Source: JACQHJ01 sp038063075 (lineage in GTDB: Bacteria > Patescibacteriota > Microgenomatia > Levybacterales > UBA12049). Taken from it: a stretch of DNA of 18,284 bases. The stretch covers positions 1 through 18,284 of the forward strand of contig JBBTVW010000050.1 in the NCBI GenBank assembly GCA_038063075.1, in the 5' to 3' direction. Under the pieces are notes generated by a model. It did not search any database. It was not told the origin of the DNA and saw nothing but the letters and a program-made list of their open reading frames with translations. The position numbers were made by a program, and so were the translations under genes. Shown one piece after another: positions 1 to 7,465 of this stretch. Positions within the stretch are counted from its first letter, which is position 1. Each line of letters opens with the position of its first letter.

Positions 1-429
1 AAATGCATTTCCACCTTGATAATTTGTAGATAAAGAAACAATATTTGTTCCCCTATAAACCTCTTGTCCAACGAAAACATTAATATTTTGTACAACGCCA
101 TTTCCTAAAGAAACTATTTTAATTACGCCTGATTTTTCGACTTGGGCTTGAACTCTAATTTTTGGAGAAGATCCGATTGTATAAATCGATACTTCTTTTA
201 CAGGAAGCTTTACATCTTCATCTTCTTTCACTGGTCGACTAATTAAATTACTTAAAACAATTAAAAAAAGTAAAACACCTAAGAGGATAATAAAAGCTGT
301 AATTGGTTTTTTTTTAGCAAAAAGCATAAATCTTTTATATTGAGGTTTAATTTTTGCTTTTAAGAAAATAAAAATTGGTTTAACAATTTTTTTAAATTTT
401 AACACGTTTTGTGGTAACAATTTTTTCAT
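1..429 (-). CDS. Membrane-fusion / RND efflux periplasmic-adaptor-like protein (HlyD family), N-terminal part, cut by window edge
   Basis: The minus-strand reading frame is open from an ATG at 429-427 to the window edge, giving the first 143 residues. A basic N-terminus (many Lys, residues 1-42) is followed by one hydrophobic membrane segment at about 43-63 (AFIILLGVLLFLIVLSNLI), and then a beta-rich extracytoplasmic stretch. The segment SGVIKIVSLGNGVVQNINV followed by GQEVYRGTNIVSL matches the biotinyl-lipoyl half-motif of HlyD/AcrA-type adaptors (G.V..I.V..G..V..G..I..L). Such proteins sit in the membrane and link an inner-membrane transporter to the exterior; in monoderm-like CPR cells they usually accompany MacB-like ABC transporters, which would lie off-window. 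The 42-residue basic cytoplasmic leader is longer than usual. An extended -10 promoter lies upstream at 468-497. The call is good at family level; substrate and partner cannot be told. Confidence 0.72.
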   Translation of the reverse strand, partial: MKKLLPQNVLKFKKIVKPIFIFLKAKIKPQYKRFMLFAKKKPITAFIILLGVLLFLIVLSNLISRPVKEDEDVKLPVKEVSIYTIGSSPKIRVQAQVEKSGVIKIVSLGNGVVQNINVFVGQEVYRGTNIVSLSTNYQGGNAF

Positions 430-467
430 AAAAAGTAAATGTGGGACAGAGTAAAGCAGTGGAGCCT

Positions 468-497
468 ATTTTATCAATTTAGATATCCCAAAGTCAA
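468..497 (-). promoter_or_regulatory. Promoter of the adaptor gene
   Basis: On the minus strand, TTGACT (497-492) is followed by an 18-nt spacer and TAAAAT (473-468), with TGA directly before the -10 (extended -10). The expected start of transcription near 461 leaves a leader of about 30 nt before the ATG at 429. No Shine-Dalgarno sequence is visible in that leader. Confidence 0.55.
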
Positions 498-632
498 TAC
501 TTTCCAATACTGTTTTATATAAAAACGTTATCCCGTAGTTAAATTTAATTATTAAAAAGTTATAAAATTAAATTGTGATGTAAATTTAGCTAATTGAACA
601 AAAAATATAAACAAATTTTAACCAATTTTTAT

Positions 633-660
633 TTGCTCAATTAATTTACTCATTTATAAT
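633..660 (+). promoter_or_regulatory. Candidate promoter for pheST
   Basis: A perfect TATAAT lies at 655-660, with a weak -35 (TTGCTC, 633-638) 16 nt upstream. The predicted start near 667 falls inside the palindrome at 657-676 and would leave an 85-nt leader to the preferred pheS ATG at 753. A second good -35 hexamer (TTGACT, 691-696) has no convincing -10 partner at the right distance. Confidence 0.45.
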
Positions 661-676
661 ATTTTTAAAAATATTA
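657..676. repeat. Perfect 20-bp AT palindrome over the pheS -10/start region
   Basis: The ten bases 657-666 are the exact reverse complement of 667-676; all are A or T. It overlaps the end of the TATAAT box and the predicted start of transcription, a typical place for an operator. Perfect AT palindromes arise easily in such DNA, so an operator role is only a possibility. Confidence 0.4.
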
Positions 677-752
677 ATGAACATAAAATTTTGACTTTCT
701 TAATATATTTTTATTGATGAAATCTTTTTATCAATTTGATATCCTTATAGAT

Positions 753-1787
753 ATGGAAGAAGAACTTATCGGTATAAAAAATGCAGCTTTATCATTTATC
801 TTAGAAGCGGAAGATTTAAAATCTTTAGAAGATACTAAATTGCAATTCTTAGGTAAAAGTGGAAAACTAACATTAGCAATAAAAGAAGTAACTAAGTTGC
901 CAATTGAGAAAAGACCAGCATTTGGAATATTAGCCAATGAAGTTAAACAAACAATTGAAGAAGCACTAAAAGATAAAGCTAAATCTTTATCAGCTGTTAA
1001 ACGAACAACTCTTTTAGAAAAAATTGACGTAACAAACCCTGGTATAAAACCACGGCTTGGACATTTACATCTTGTTACTCAAGCAATTGAAGAAATATCT
1101 GATATATTTGAAAAAATAGGATTTATAAAAGTTAGGTATCCAGAAGTTGAATGGGATTATTATGCCTTTGAGGCATTAAACTTTCCCCCAAACCATCCAG
1201 CAAGAGATGACTGGGAAACGTTTTTTGTTGACGAAAAAGAAAGCTCGCAGTATGGACCTATGGTTTTAACTCCACATACTTCAAGTGGACAAATTAGAGA
1301 AATGACAACTAATAAGCCACCAATAAAAATACTAAATATTGCAAAATGCTATAGAAGACAATCTGATGTTTCACATGTTCCAATGTTTCATCAATTTGAA
1401 GGCTTGGCCATTAATACAGACCTTTCTATTGCAAACCTAAAAGGCGTATTAGATTATTTTGTAAAATCATATTTTGGAAATGATAGAGTTTCTAGAATTA
1501 GGCCTTATCATTTTGAATTTACAGAGCCATCTTTTGAAATAGATGTAAGCTGTGGAGTTTGTAAGGGACGTGGTTGTAAACTTTGCAAAGAAGGCTGGCT
1601 TGAGATGGGTGGAGCAGGAATGGTCCATCCAAATGTATTAAAAAACTGTGGAATAGATAGTAATAAATTTAGCGGTTTTGCTTTTGGTTGGGGAGTAGAA
1701 AGAGTTTTAATGATGAAAGATGGAATCAGGCTCGATGATGTTAGAACGATTTATTCGGATAGAATGGAATTCTTAGAACAATTTTAA
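753..1787 (+). CDS. pheS: Phenylalanyl-tRNA synthetase alpha subunit
   Basis: PheS carries the class II catalytic core that charges tRNA(Phe) in the cytoplasm as an alpha2-beta2 enzyme with PheT. Visible features are the N-terminal coiled-coil (TKLQFLGKSGKLT), the motif 2 region (KCYRRQSDVSHVPMFHQFEG), and the conserved GMVHPNVLKNCGI and GFAFGWGVERVLM (motif 3) blocks near the C-terminus. A four-cysteine knuckle (CGVCKGRGCKLC, first Cys at residue 267 of this 344-residue form) sits just before the GMVHP block, as in many non-proteobacterial PheS. I chose ATG 753 because MEEELIGIKNAAL aligns with usual PheS N-termini. ATG 717 or TTG 714 would add 12-13 residues with no family match. No Shine-Dalgarno precedes any of the three. 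pheT follows after 2 nt. Confidence 0.95.
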   Translation: MEEELIGIKNAALSFILEAEDLKSLEDTKLQFLGKSGKLTLAIKEVTKLPIEKRPAFGILANEVKQTIEEALKDKAKSLSAVKRTTLLEKIDVTNPGIKPRLGHLHLVTQAIEEISDIFEKIGFIKVRYPEVEWDYYAFEALNFPPNHPARDDWETFFVDEKESSQYGPMVLTPHTSSGQIREMTTNKPPIKILNIAKCYRRQSDVSHVPMFHQFEGLAINTDLSIANLKGVLDYFVKSYFGNDRVSRIRPYHFEFTEPSFEIDVSCGVCKGRGCKLCKEGWLEMGGAGMVHPNVLKNCGIDSNKFSGFAFGWGVERVLMMKDGIRLDDVRTIYSDRMEFLEQF

Positions 1788-1789
1788 TT

Positions 1790-3721
1790 ATGAATATAAA
1801 AATAGTTGATAGCTGGTTAAGAGAATATTTAGATACAAAAGAAAGTGCTGTGGAAATAGCTAAAGAACTTTCTTTAACTAGCGTATCTGTCGAACGAATT
1901 GAAAAAAAAGATAATGACAGTATTTATGATATTGAAGTTACAACCAATAGGCCTGACCTTATGTCAGTTTTAGGGATTGCAAGGGAAGCAGGGGCAGTTT
2001 TAAAAAATGCAAAGTTTATTGATTTAAAAACAAAAACCCCAACCAAATCTTTAGAACAATTTCCAATTAAAATTACCAGCGATCCAAAACTAGTAAATAG
2101 AATTTGTGCAGTTGTTTTAGAAGTAGAAATAGGTGATAGTCCAAAAGAAATAAAAGACAGGCTAGAGAAATCTGATATTAGAAGTCTTAATAATTTAATT
2201 GATGTTACAAATTATGTAATGCGTGAAGTTGGCCATCCAACTCATGTTTTTGATTTTGATTTATTAGTAAATAAACAATTAAACATTAGAGAATCAAAAA
2301 AAGGAGAGATTGTTACAACACTTGATGGTAAAACTCATGTTTTACAAGGAAAAGATATAGTCGCAGATGATGGAAACGGAAAAATAATTGACCTTCTGGG
2401 AGTTATGGGAACTGCTAATTCAGTTGTTAAAAGTGACACTAAAAAAATATTATTCTTTATTGATAATAATAATCCAATAAATATAAGAAATACATCTATG
2501 AGCCTTGGTATTAGGAGTGAAGCTGCAATCCTAAATGAAAAAGGTGTTGATCCAGCACTAAGCCTTAAAGCATTACTTAGAGGAATAGAACTTTATGAAA
2601 AAATTGCAAATGGAAAAGTTGTTTCAGAGATCTTTGATTTTTATCCTAATAAACCAAAAACAGTAACCATCAATGTCTCAATTGAAAAAATTAACAAGGT
2701 TATTGGAATTAGTCTTGATCCTCAAAAATGTATTGAAATATTAAATAATCTTGGATTTAGGGCAAAGAAACAAAATGAAAAAATAATAGTTGAGACTCCA
2801 ACGATTAGGCCTGATGTAATAATGGAAGAGGATGTTATAGAAGAAATTGCAAGAGTTTATGGATACCACAATTTACCAAGCATAATTCCAACCTTTTTAC
2901 CAAATAAAGTAATCGGATTTGCGAATAGTTTTTACTATGAAAAAAGAATAAAAACTGCTTTTAAATACTTTGGATTTAGTGAGGTTTATACATACTCGTT
3001 GGTTTCAGAAAGCTTATTTGATGGACCAATTGAAAATGCACTTAAATTAAAAAACCCTCTTTCTAATGATATGACCTATCTTAGAAATAGTCTTATTCCA
3101 AGTTTATTAAATGTAATTGCTAATAATAAAACAGTAGACGAACTTAAAGTTTTTGAGATAGCAAACGTTTATCTAAAAAGACAAAATGATTTACCAAAGG
3201 AAACACAAATGCTATCAGGCATAATAAGTAAAAAACATGCTTCGTTTTATGAAGTTAAGGGCGTTATTGAGCAAATCTTAGGTGACGCAGGAATTAGAAA
3301 TCTTGTCTTTAAAAAGTCTAATAAATCATCTCTTGGCGCATCAATATATATTGATAAAGATTACCTTGGAGAAATAGAAGTATTAGATACTAATATTGTA
3401 GACTTCGAATTAAATTTCGACACTATTTTAAACCATGCATCAAACACAAAAATATTTAAACCCTTTGCTAAATTTCCTCCAGTAATTGAAGACCTTTCTG
3501 TTATTTGTACTTTTCAAACACAAGATGTAATAAATGAGATTAAAAATCAAAGTGAAAAAATTGTAGACGTAACTCTAAGAGATACATATAAAGACAGTAG
3601 GACTTTCCATATTATCTATCAAGATTTTGAAAAGAACTTAACAAAGGAAGAGGTTTCAAAGATTAGAGAAAATGTGGTAAAACATTTAGAAAAAGTTTTT
3701 AACGCTACTATTAAGGAATGA
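1790..3721 (+). CDS. pheT: Phenylalanyl-tRNA synthetase beta subunit, short form without EMAP domain
   Basis: This is the partner of PheS, with 643 residues against about 795 in E. coli. Order of parts: B1 N-terminal strand-helix (SWLREYLD, about 1-35) running straight into IYDIEVTTNRPDLMSVLGIA (about 45-64), the B3/B4 editing domain (about 95-260), B5 (about 285-360, with MEEDVIEEIARVYGYHNLP), the inactive synthetase-like core (about 372-555), and the FDX-ACB anticodon-binding domain (about 558-643, starting FAKFPPVIEDLS). The oligonucleotide-binding EMAP/tRNA-binding domain that normally interrupts B1 at about residues 39-150 is absent, with no frame break, so this is a genuine short form. 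It starts 2 nt after pheS and is presumably co-translated. Its 3' end overlaps the convergent PBP gene by 11 bp. It ends in TGA. Confidence 0.95.
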   Translation: MNIKIVDSWLREYLDTKESAVEIAKELSLTSVSVERIEKKDNDSIYDIEVTTNRPDLMSVLGIAREAGAVLKNAKFIDLKTKTPTKSLEQFPIKITSDPKLVNRICAVVLEVEIGDSPKEIKDRLEKSDIRSLNNLIDVTNYVMREVGHPTHVFDFDLLVNKQLNIRESKKGEIVTTLDGKTHVLQGKDIVADDGNGKIIDLLGVMGTANSVVKSDTKKILFFIDNNNPINIRNTSMSLGIRSEAAILNEKGVDPALSLKALLRGIELYEKIANGKVVSEIFDFYPNKPKTVTINVSIEKINKVIGISLDPQKCIEILNNLGFRAKKQNEKIIVETPTIRPDVIMEEDVIEEIARVYGYHNLPSIIPTFLPNKVIGFANSFYYEKRIKTAFKYFGFSEVYTYSLVSESLFDGPIENALKLKNPLSNDMTYLRNSLIPSLLNVIANNKTVDELKVFEIANVYLKRQNDLPKETQMLSGIISKKHASFYEVKGVIEQILGDAGIRNLVFKKSNKSSLGASIYIDKDYLGEIEVLDTNIVDFELNFDTILNHASNTKIFKPFAKFPPVIEDLSVICTFQTQDVINEIKNQSEKIVDVTLRDTYKDSRTFHIIYQDFEKNLTKEEVSKIRENVVKHLEKVFNATIKE

Positions 3722-6128
3722 GTATAGGCGTAAGCGTTGGTGTTATAACAACTCCTGTTGGAGTAGGAGACGGAGTAGAGGTTGGCTCTTCATTTTTACC
3801 CTCATCCTGTTTATAATCTGACGTTTCAGTTGGAGGATAATACTCAGGACGATCTGCAGCATAAGTCTTCTTTATCCACTCAATAATTCCCTCCATCCAT
3901 CTGTTTTTACCATCTTGCGAGATAGGATCATTTTCTTTTAAGACTATAAAGTCTTTTGTATCATATTCGCTATGATCTATTTCCCATGGGCTTGCTAACT
4001 TTCCACTGTCATGCTTTGAAAGCCTAAGTTTTTGATAAATAGGAGAAGGCCCTAAGGGCTGTGTTCCTTTTATAAAGTATTCACTTCTTTCAGGCTTTCC
4101 GCTTACTGGAGTTCCACCACCATATGCATCAATAATCATTGCTTCAACGTTTCCTGGTTTTTCAAAAGGCTCATCATCTTTTCCTTTTAATGCAAATGTC
4201 ATAATGCGATTAAATATTGGCGCAGCCCCTGATACCCCAGAAGTGATATTACCCATAGGAGTATTATTATTATTTCCTACCCAGGATCCAACAACAAAAG
4301 ACTTTGAGTAACCAATTGTCCAGTTATCTCTTTTCTCATCAGTAGTACCAGTTTTAACAGAAACATTTGAATGCCCAGGAATTACAAGATATGAGTTGGT
4401 TCCAAAAGTTGCACTTCTGGCACTATTATCTAAAAGGATATGTGAGATTAAGAAACTTATCTCTTCACTAAAAATTCTCTGAGGTGATGGTTGATTGTAT
4501 TTATAAATTGTATTTCCTTTAGAATCTTTTACTTCAAGTATTGAGACTAAAGGCTGTTTTTGACCAAAGTTTGCAAAAACACCATATGCCTGCATTTGAT
4601 CAATTAATCTTACATCTCTTCCTCCAAGTACCAATGAATAACCGACATTCCTAAGGTTCTCATCTGTTGGTTGCCAGTTCTCAATTCCCATGTCGTACCC
4701 TTTTTGCATAACGTTTTTAACACCAACCATTGCTAGCATTTTTACAGCTGGGATGTTTAAAGAATTAGCAAGCGCAAATCTTACTTGAACCGGACCCCTA
4801 TATTTTGCATCGTAATTTACTGGTATATAATCTTTTTCACTATCCTCTGTTTTAAAATTTGTTTGACTGTCAATTAAAAGGGTAGAGGGGGTATAACCTT
4901 TACTAAAAGCAACTGCATAAGTAATTGGCTTAAGTGATGATCCAGGCTGCCTATATCCAGTTGCAGCATTAAAATTACCATCGTTATCAGTATTAAAATA
5001 ATCTTCGCTTCCAACCATGGCTAAAATTTCTCCAGTCTTTGGATTAGTTACCATCGCAGCACCGTTTCCAACCTTAAAATTCTTAAGTTTTTTTATCTCT
5101 TCATTAACAATTTTCTCAGCTTCTTTTTCAATTTTATAATCAAGAGTTGTGGTTACTCTTAGGCCACCATTTTCAACTGCAGCTTCTCCGAATTGTTTAA
5201 CAAGCTGTTGCTTAACATACATAACAAAATGAGGAGCTTTTATACCTACGTCATTATTTGAAAACTTTTTTTGCTCGATTTCTTTGTATGCCTTATCAGC
5301 CTGATCCTTGGTAATATAACCTTGATTTTCCATTTGAGCTAAGACATTTTTTGTTCTTTGCAGATAATACTTCTCACCACTAAATGGAGAATAGGCGCTT
5401 GGACTTTGAGGAAGACCAGCTAAAAATGCACTTTCAGCAAGATTTAAATCTTTTACATCTTTATTAAAATATATTTGCGAAGCAGCTTGAACTCCTATTG
5501 CTGTTCCACCATAGGGGACATCATTTAAATACATTTCCAAAATTTCGTCTTTAGAATATTTTCTATCTACCTGAATAGCCAACATTAATTCTTTTATCTT
5601 TCTGGGGAGTGTTCGCTCAGAGGTTAAAAGGACGTTTTTAACCAGCTGCTGGGTAATTGTAGAACCCCCAGTAACGCGTTGTCTTAAAATTGGATCAATT
5701 ATAAGTCCTCTGATATAACCAGCTACTGAGAAGCCCTCATTTTCATAGAAATGCTTATCTTCAACTGCTATTGTTCCTTGCTTTAAATACTTTGGGATTT
5801 TATCTAGTGTTACATAAATCCTATTTTGGTTTTGATATACAGAAAAGAGTAATTGTCCGTTTCTATCATAAATTCCACTTGACTGATTAGCTTGTGCCTC
5901 AACAAGCTTACCTGGAGCAGGTAAATCTCTACCATACCAAATAAAGAGAAGTACCATTAAGATAACAAGGCCGATAAGACCAAAAAGAGAATATTTTAAA
6001 AGCTTACTTATTAAAACATCTTTTGGGGTATTTCCAAGACTATTAAACTTTATAGATCTCCCAAAGTTAGGGAGTGAAAGCGTAAAATAGGAACTTTTAC
6101 GCCTAGATTTTCTAACATAATCTAGCAT
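3711..6128 (-). CDS. Class A penicillin-binding protein (bifunctional transglycosylase/transpeptidase, PBP1A type)
   Basis: This enzyme polymerises and cross-links peptidoglycan on the outer face of the membrane. It has a basic cytoplasmic N-terminus, a membrane anchor at about 45-65, and a GT51 glycosyltransferase domain. Glu123 lies in AVEDKHFYENEG, followed by GGSTITQQLVKN at 154-165 and the RKIKELMLAIQVDRKYSKDE helix. The transpeptidase domain has all three motifs: S397-S-L-K400, S456-L-N458 and K592-T-G594. Both activities should be intact. The C-terminus is a Thr/Pro-rich low-complexity tail (STPSPTPTG, ITPTLTP), probably a wall-spanning linker. At 805 residues it has the usual family length. 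The ATG at 6128 is supported by an extended -10 ending 6 nt upstream. It is transcribed divergently from tyrS, and its 3' end overlaps pheT. mrcA/ponA are possible names, but the subtype is not certain. Confidence 0.95.
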   Translation of the reverse strand: MLDYVRKSRRKSSYFTLSLPNFGRSIKFNSLGNTPKDVLISKLLKYSLFGLIGLVILMVLLFIWYGRDLPAPGKLVEAQANQSSGIYDRNGQLLFSVYQNQNRIYVTLDKIPKYLKQGTIAVEDKHFYENEGFSVAGYIRGLIIDPILRQRVTGGSTITQQLVKNVLLTSERTLPRKIKELMLAIQVDRKYSKDEILEMYLNDVPYGGTAIGVQAASQIYFNKDVKDLNLAESAFLAGLPQSPSAYSPFSGEKYYLQRTKNVLAQMENQGYITKDQADKAYKEIEQKKFSNNDVGIKAPHFVMYVKQQLVKQFGEAAVENGGLRVTTTLDYKIEKEAEKIVNEEIKKLKNFKVGNGAAMVTNPKTGEILAMVGSEDYFNTDNDGNFNAATGYRQPGSSLKPITYAVAFSKGYTPSTLLIDSQTNFKTEDSEKDYIPVNYDAKYRGPVQVRFALANSLNIPAVKMLAMVGVKNVMQKGYDMGIENWQPTDENLRNVGYSLVLGGRDVRLIDQMQAYGVFANFGQKQPLVSILEVKDSKGNTIYKYNQPSPQRIFSEEISFLISHILLDNSARSATFGTNSYLVIPGHSNVSVKTGTTDEKRDNWTIGYSKSFVVGSWVGNNNNTPMGNITSGVSGAAPIFNRIMTFALKGKDDEPFEKPGNVEAMIIDAYGGGTPVSGKPERSEYFIKGTQPLGPSPIYQKLRLSKHDSGKLASPWEIDHSEYDTKDFIVLKENDPISQDGKNRWMEGIIEWIKKTYAADRPEYYPPTETSDYKQDEGKNEEPTSTPSPTPTGVVITPTLTPILIP

Positions 6129-6134
6129 CTTACT

Positions 6135-6143
6135 AGTATATCA
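6135..6143 (-). promoter_or_regulatory. Extended -10 promoter of the PBP gene, predicted leaderless
   Basis: On the minus strand TGA (6143-6141) is directly followed by TATACT (6140-6135), then six bases, then the ATG at 6128. The -35 position (17-nt spacer, 6163-6158) reads TTTATA, a partial match. Transcription would begin at or within a base of the start codon, so the mRNA should have no leader. Confidence 0.6.
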
Positions 6144-6167
6144 AATTTAGAGCTAGATATAAAAATA

Positions 6168-6176
6168 TGCTATACT
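6168..6176 (+). promoter_or_regulatory. tyrS: Extended -10 promoter of tyrS, predicted leaderless
   Basis: TGC (6168-6170) is followed by TATACT (6171-6176), six bases, then the tyrS ATG at 6183. No good -35 is present, as expected for a TGn extended -10. It mirrors the PBP promoter on the other strand inside the same 54-bp gap. Confidence 0.6.
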
Positions 6177-6182
6177 GAGGCT

Positions 6183-7355
6183 ATGAAGCAAATTGAAGAA
6201 ATCTTAACTAGGGGAGTTGCCAATATTATTCCAAATAAAAATATTCTTGCTGGGAAACTAATGTCTGGTAAAAAATTAAACATCTATTTAGGTATTGATC
6301 CAACCTCAACTAAAATTCATTTAGGTCACGCTGTAGTATTACGAAAATTAGATCAGTTTGCACTCTTAGGCCACAATGTTACTTTTTTAATTGGCGATTT
6401 TACCGCTTTAATAGGGGACACATCTGACAAAACAAGTGAAAGACCAGCCCTAACAACCAAAGAGATTGAGGAAAATTTTAAAACATATAAAAAACAAGCG
6501 CAGAAGTTATTAGATTTTTCAAAAATAAAAGTTAAATACAATAGTCAGTGGCTTAAGAAATTAACTTTTGAAGACATTTTAAAACTAACGCAACACTTTA
6601 ATGTTGGCGATTTTGTCGGAAGAGAATTAATTAGAAAAAGACTAACTGATAATAAAAAGGTAGGTCTTCATGAATTCTTATACCCAGTAATGCAAGGCTA
6701 TGATAGTTACATTTTAGACACTGACTTACAAGTTGGCGGAACAGATCAAACCTTTAATATGCAAGCAGGCAGAACGCTTATTAAAGACATTAAAAATAAA
6801 GATTCTTTTGTTTTAACAACAGTAATACTTGAAGGAACAGATGGCAGGAAAATGAGTAAATCCTGGGGAAATGCAATCTGGCTAGATGACATACCAAGTG
6901 ATATGTATGCAAAAATAATGGCAATAAATGATGAGCTAATCGAAAGCTATTTACTTCTTGCTACAAATTTAGCACTTGAAGAAGTTAAGGCATTTGAAAA
7001 AAGACTTTCGTCAAAAGAAAACCCAAGAGATATTAAAAAAGAATTAGCTTTTATTATAGTTAAAGAACTATATGATGAAAAAATAGCCAGTAAAGCACAA
7101 GAAGAATTTGAAAGCAAAGTTCAAAATAAAGAAATACCAGAAAATATACTTGAAATTAACGTATCTGATGGAATAACTGCTTCAGATACGTTAGTTGCCA
7201 TTAACTTTGCTAAAAGCAATTCTGAAGCTAAAAGATTAATAGAGCAGGGTGGAGTGTTTATTAATGATGTTAAAATAACTGACCAAAATTTGAAAATAGA
7301 ATCTGGTATTATTAAAGTAGGTAAAAAACGATTTGCAAAAATTGTGCTAAAATAA
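6183..7355 (+). CDS. tyrS: Tyrosyl-tRNA synthetase
   Basis: This is a class I aminoacyl-tRNA synthetase that charges tRNA(Tyr) in the cytoplasm. The Rossmann core contains the HIGH signature as HLGH (46-49, in IHLGHAVVLRKL), followed by TALIGDTSDK. The tyrosine pocket region has QGYDSY and QVGGTDQTFN, and the KMSKS loop is exact (223-227). The C-terminal S4 RNA-binding domain occupies about 330-390 (AKRLIEQGGVFINDVKI). At 390 residues it resembles the TyrZ/TyrS2 type in its HIGH region more than the E. coli type. The start is fixed by the -10 six bases upstream and by fit to the family N-terminus. The last codons overlap the promoter of the following microprotein. Confidence 0.96.
   Translation: MKQIEEILTRGVANIIPNKNILAGKLMSGKKLNIYLGIDPTSTKIHLGHAVVLRKLDQFALLGHNVTFLIGDFTALIGDTSDKTSERPALTTKEIEENFKTYKKQAQKLLDFSKIKVKYNSQWLKKLTFEDILKLTQHFNVGDFVGRELIRKRLTDNKKVGLHEFLYPVMQGYDSYILDTDLQVGGTDQTFNMQAGRTLIKDIKNKDSFVLTTVILEGTDGRKMSKSWGNAIWLDDIPSDMYAKIMAINDELIESYLLLATNLALEEVKAFEKRLSSKENPRDIKKELAFIIVKELYDEKIASKAQEEFESKVQNKEIPENILEINVSDGITASDTLVAINFAKSNSEAKRLIEQGGVFINDVKITDQNLKIESGIIKVGKKRFAKIVLK
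7345..7353 (+). promoter_or_regulatory. Extended -10 promoter of the microprotein gene (and recG), predicted leaderless
   Basis: TGC (7345-7347) and TAAAAT (7348-7353) lie inside the last codons of tyrS, with the TAAAAT ending in the first base of its stop codon. Six bases separate the box from the ATG at 7360. No clear -35 is seen. It could drive the microprotein and recG independently of tyrS. Confidence 0.5.
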
Positions 7356-7359
7356 ATAT

Positions 7360-7461
7360 ATGGAATTTATAAGAAAAAACCAATGGATTTGGAAAATTAT
7401 TATTATCATAGTTGCCTTTGCATTAATTGCATCGTCTGTCCTTCCATTTTTAAGCCTTTAA
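7360..7461 (+). CDS. 33-residue single-pass membrane microprotein
   Basis: This is a short frame of 34 codons between tyrS and recG. It starts MEFIRKNQWIWK, continues with a strongly hydrophobic helix at about 13-31 (Ile/Val/Ala/Leu rich) and ends in PFLSL. This is the pattern of a small inner-membrane protein with a positively charged cytoplasmic N-terminus. Support comes from three points: it begins 4 nt after the tyrS stop, it has its own extended -10 exactly 6 nt before the ATG, and its stop lies 4 nt before the recG start. I do not recognise a named family, although similar tiny hydrophobic proteins are found in CPR genomes. A role in coupling translation into recG is possible. No function is claimed. 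Confidence 0.6.
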   Translation: MEFIRKNQWIWKIIIIIVAFALIASSVLPFLSL

Positions 7462-7465
7462 AGAT

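Larger units (their letters stand above)
430..752. other. Divergent intergenic region between the adaptor gene and pheS
   Basis: This is very AT-rich non-coding DNA. It holds a minus-strand promoter for the adaptor gene (468-497), a plus-strand promoter candidate for pheS (633-660), and a perfect AT palindrome at 657-676. A 9-bp inverted repeat (AATTTAATT at 542-550 and AATTAAATT at 566-574) and a 6-bp one (ATTGAT 713-718, ATCAAT 730-735) also occur, but at this base composition they may be chance. I see no tRNA, no T-box consensus and no convincing small gene. If pheS were to start at 714 or 717 instead of 753, the last about 36 bases would be coding. Confidence 0.6.

Noticed and set aside
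430..752. T-box, riboswitch or attenuator upstream of pheS
   Set aside because: No T-box sequence, no specifier-loop architecture and no hairpin followed by a U-tract could be found; the few inverted repeats are short and AT-only. The in-frame UUU codons after ATG 717 are too few to argue for a leader peptide.
714..752. pheS start at TTG 714 or ATG 717
   Set aside because: Both would add residues (MKSFYQFDILID) without counterpart in PheS proteins. ATG 753 gives the expected N-terminus, but the choice is not certain because no ribosome site decides it.
1790..3721. Internal deletion or frameshift in pheT
   Set aside because: The protein is about 150 residues short, but the frame is unbroken and the missing part corresponds to one domain with clean joins, which fits a real domain loss better than an error.
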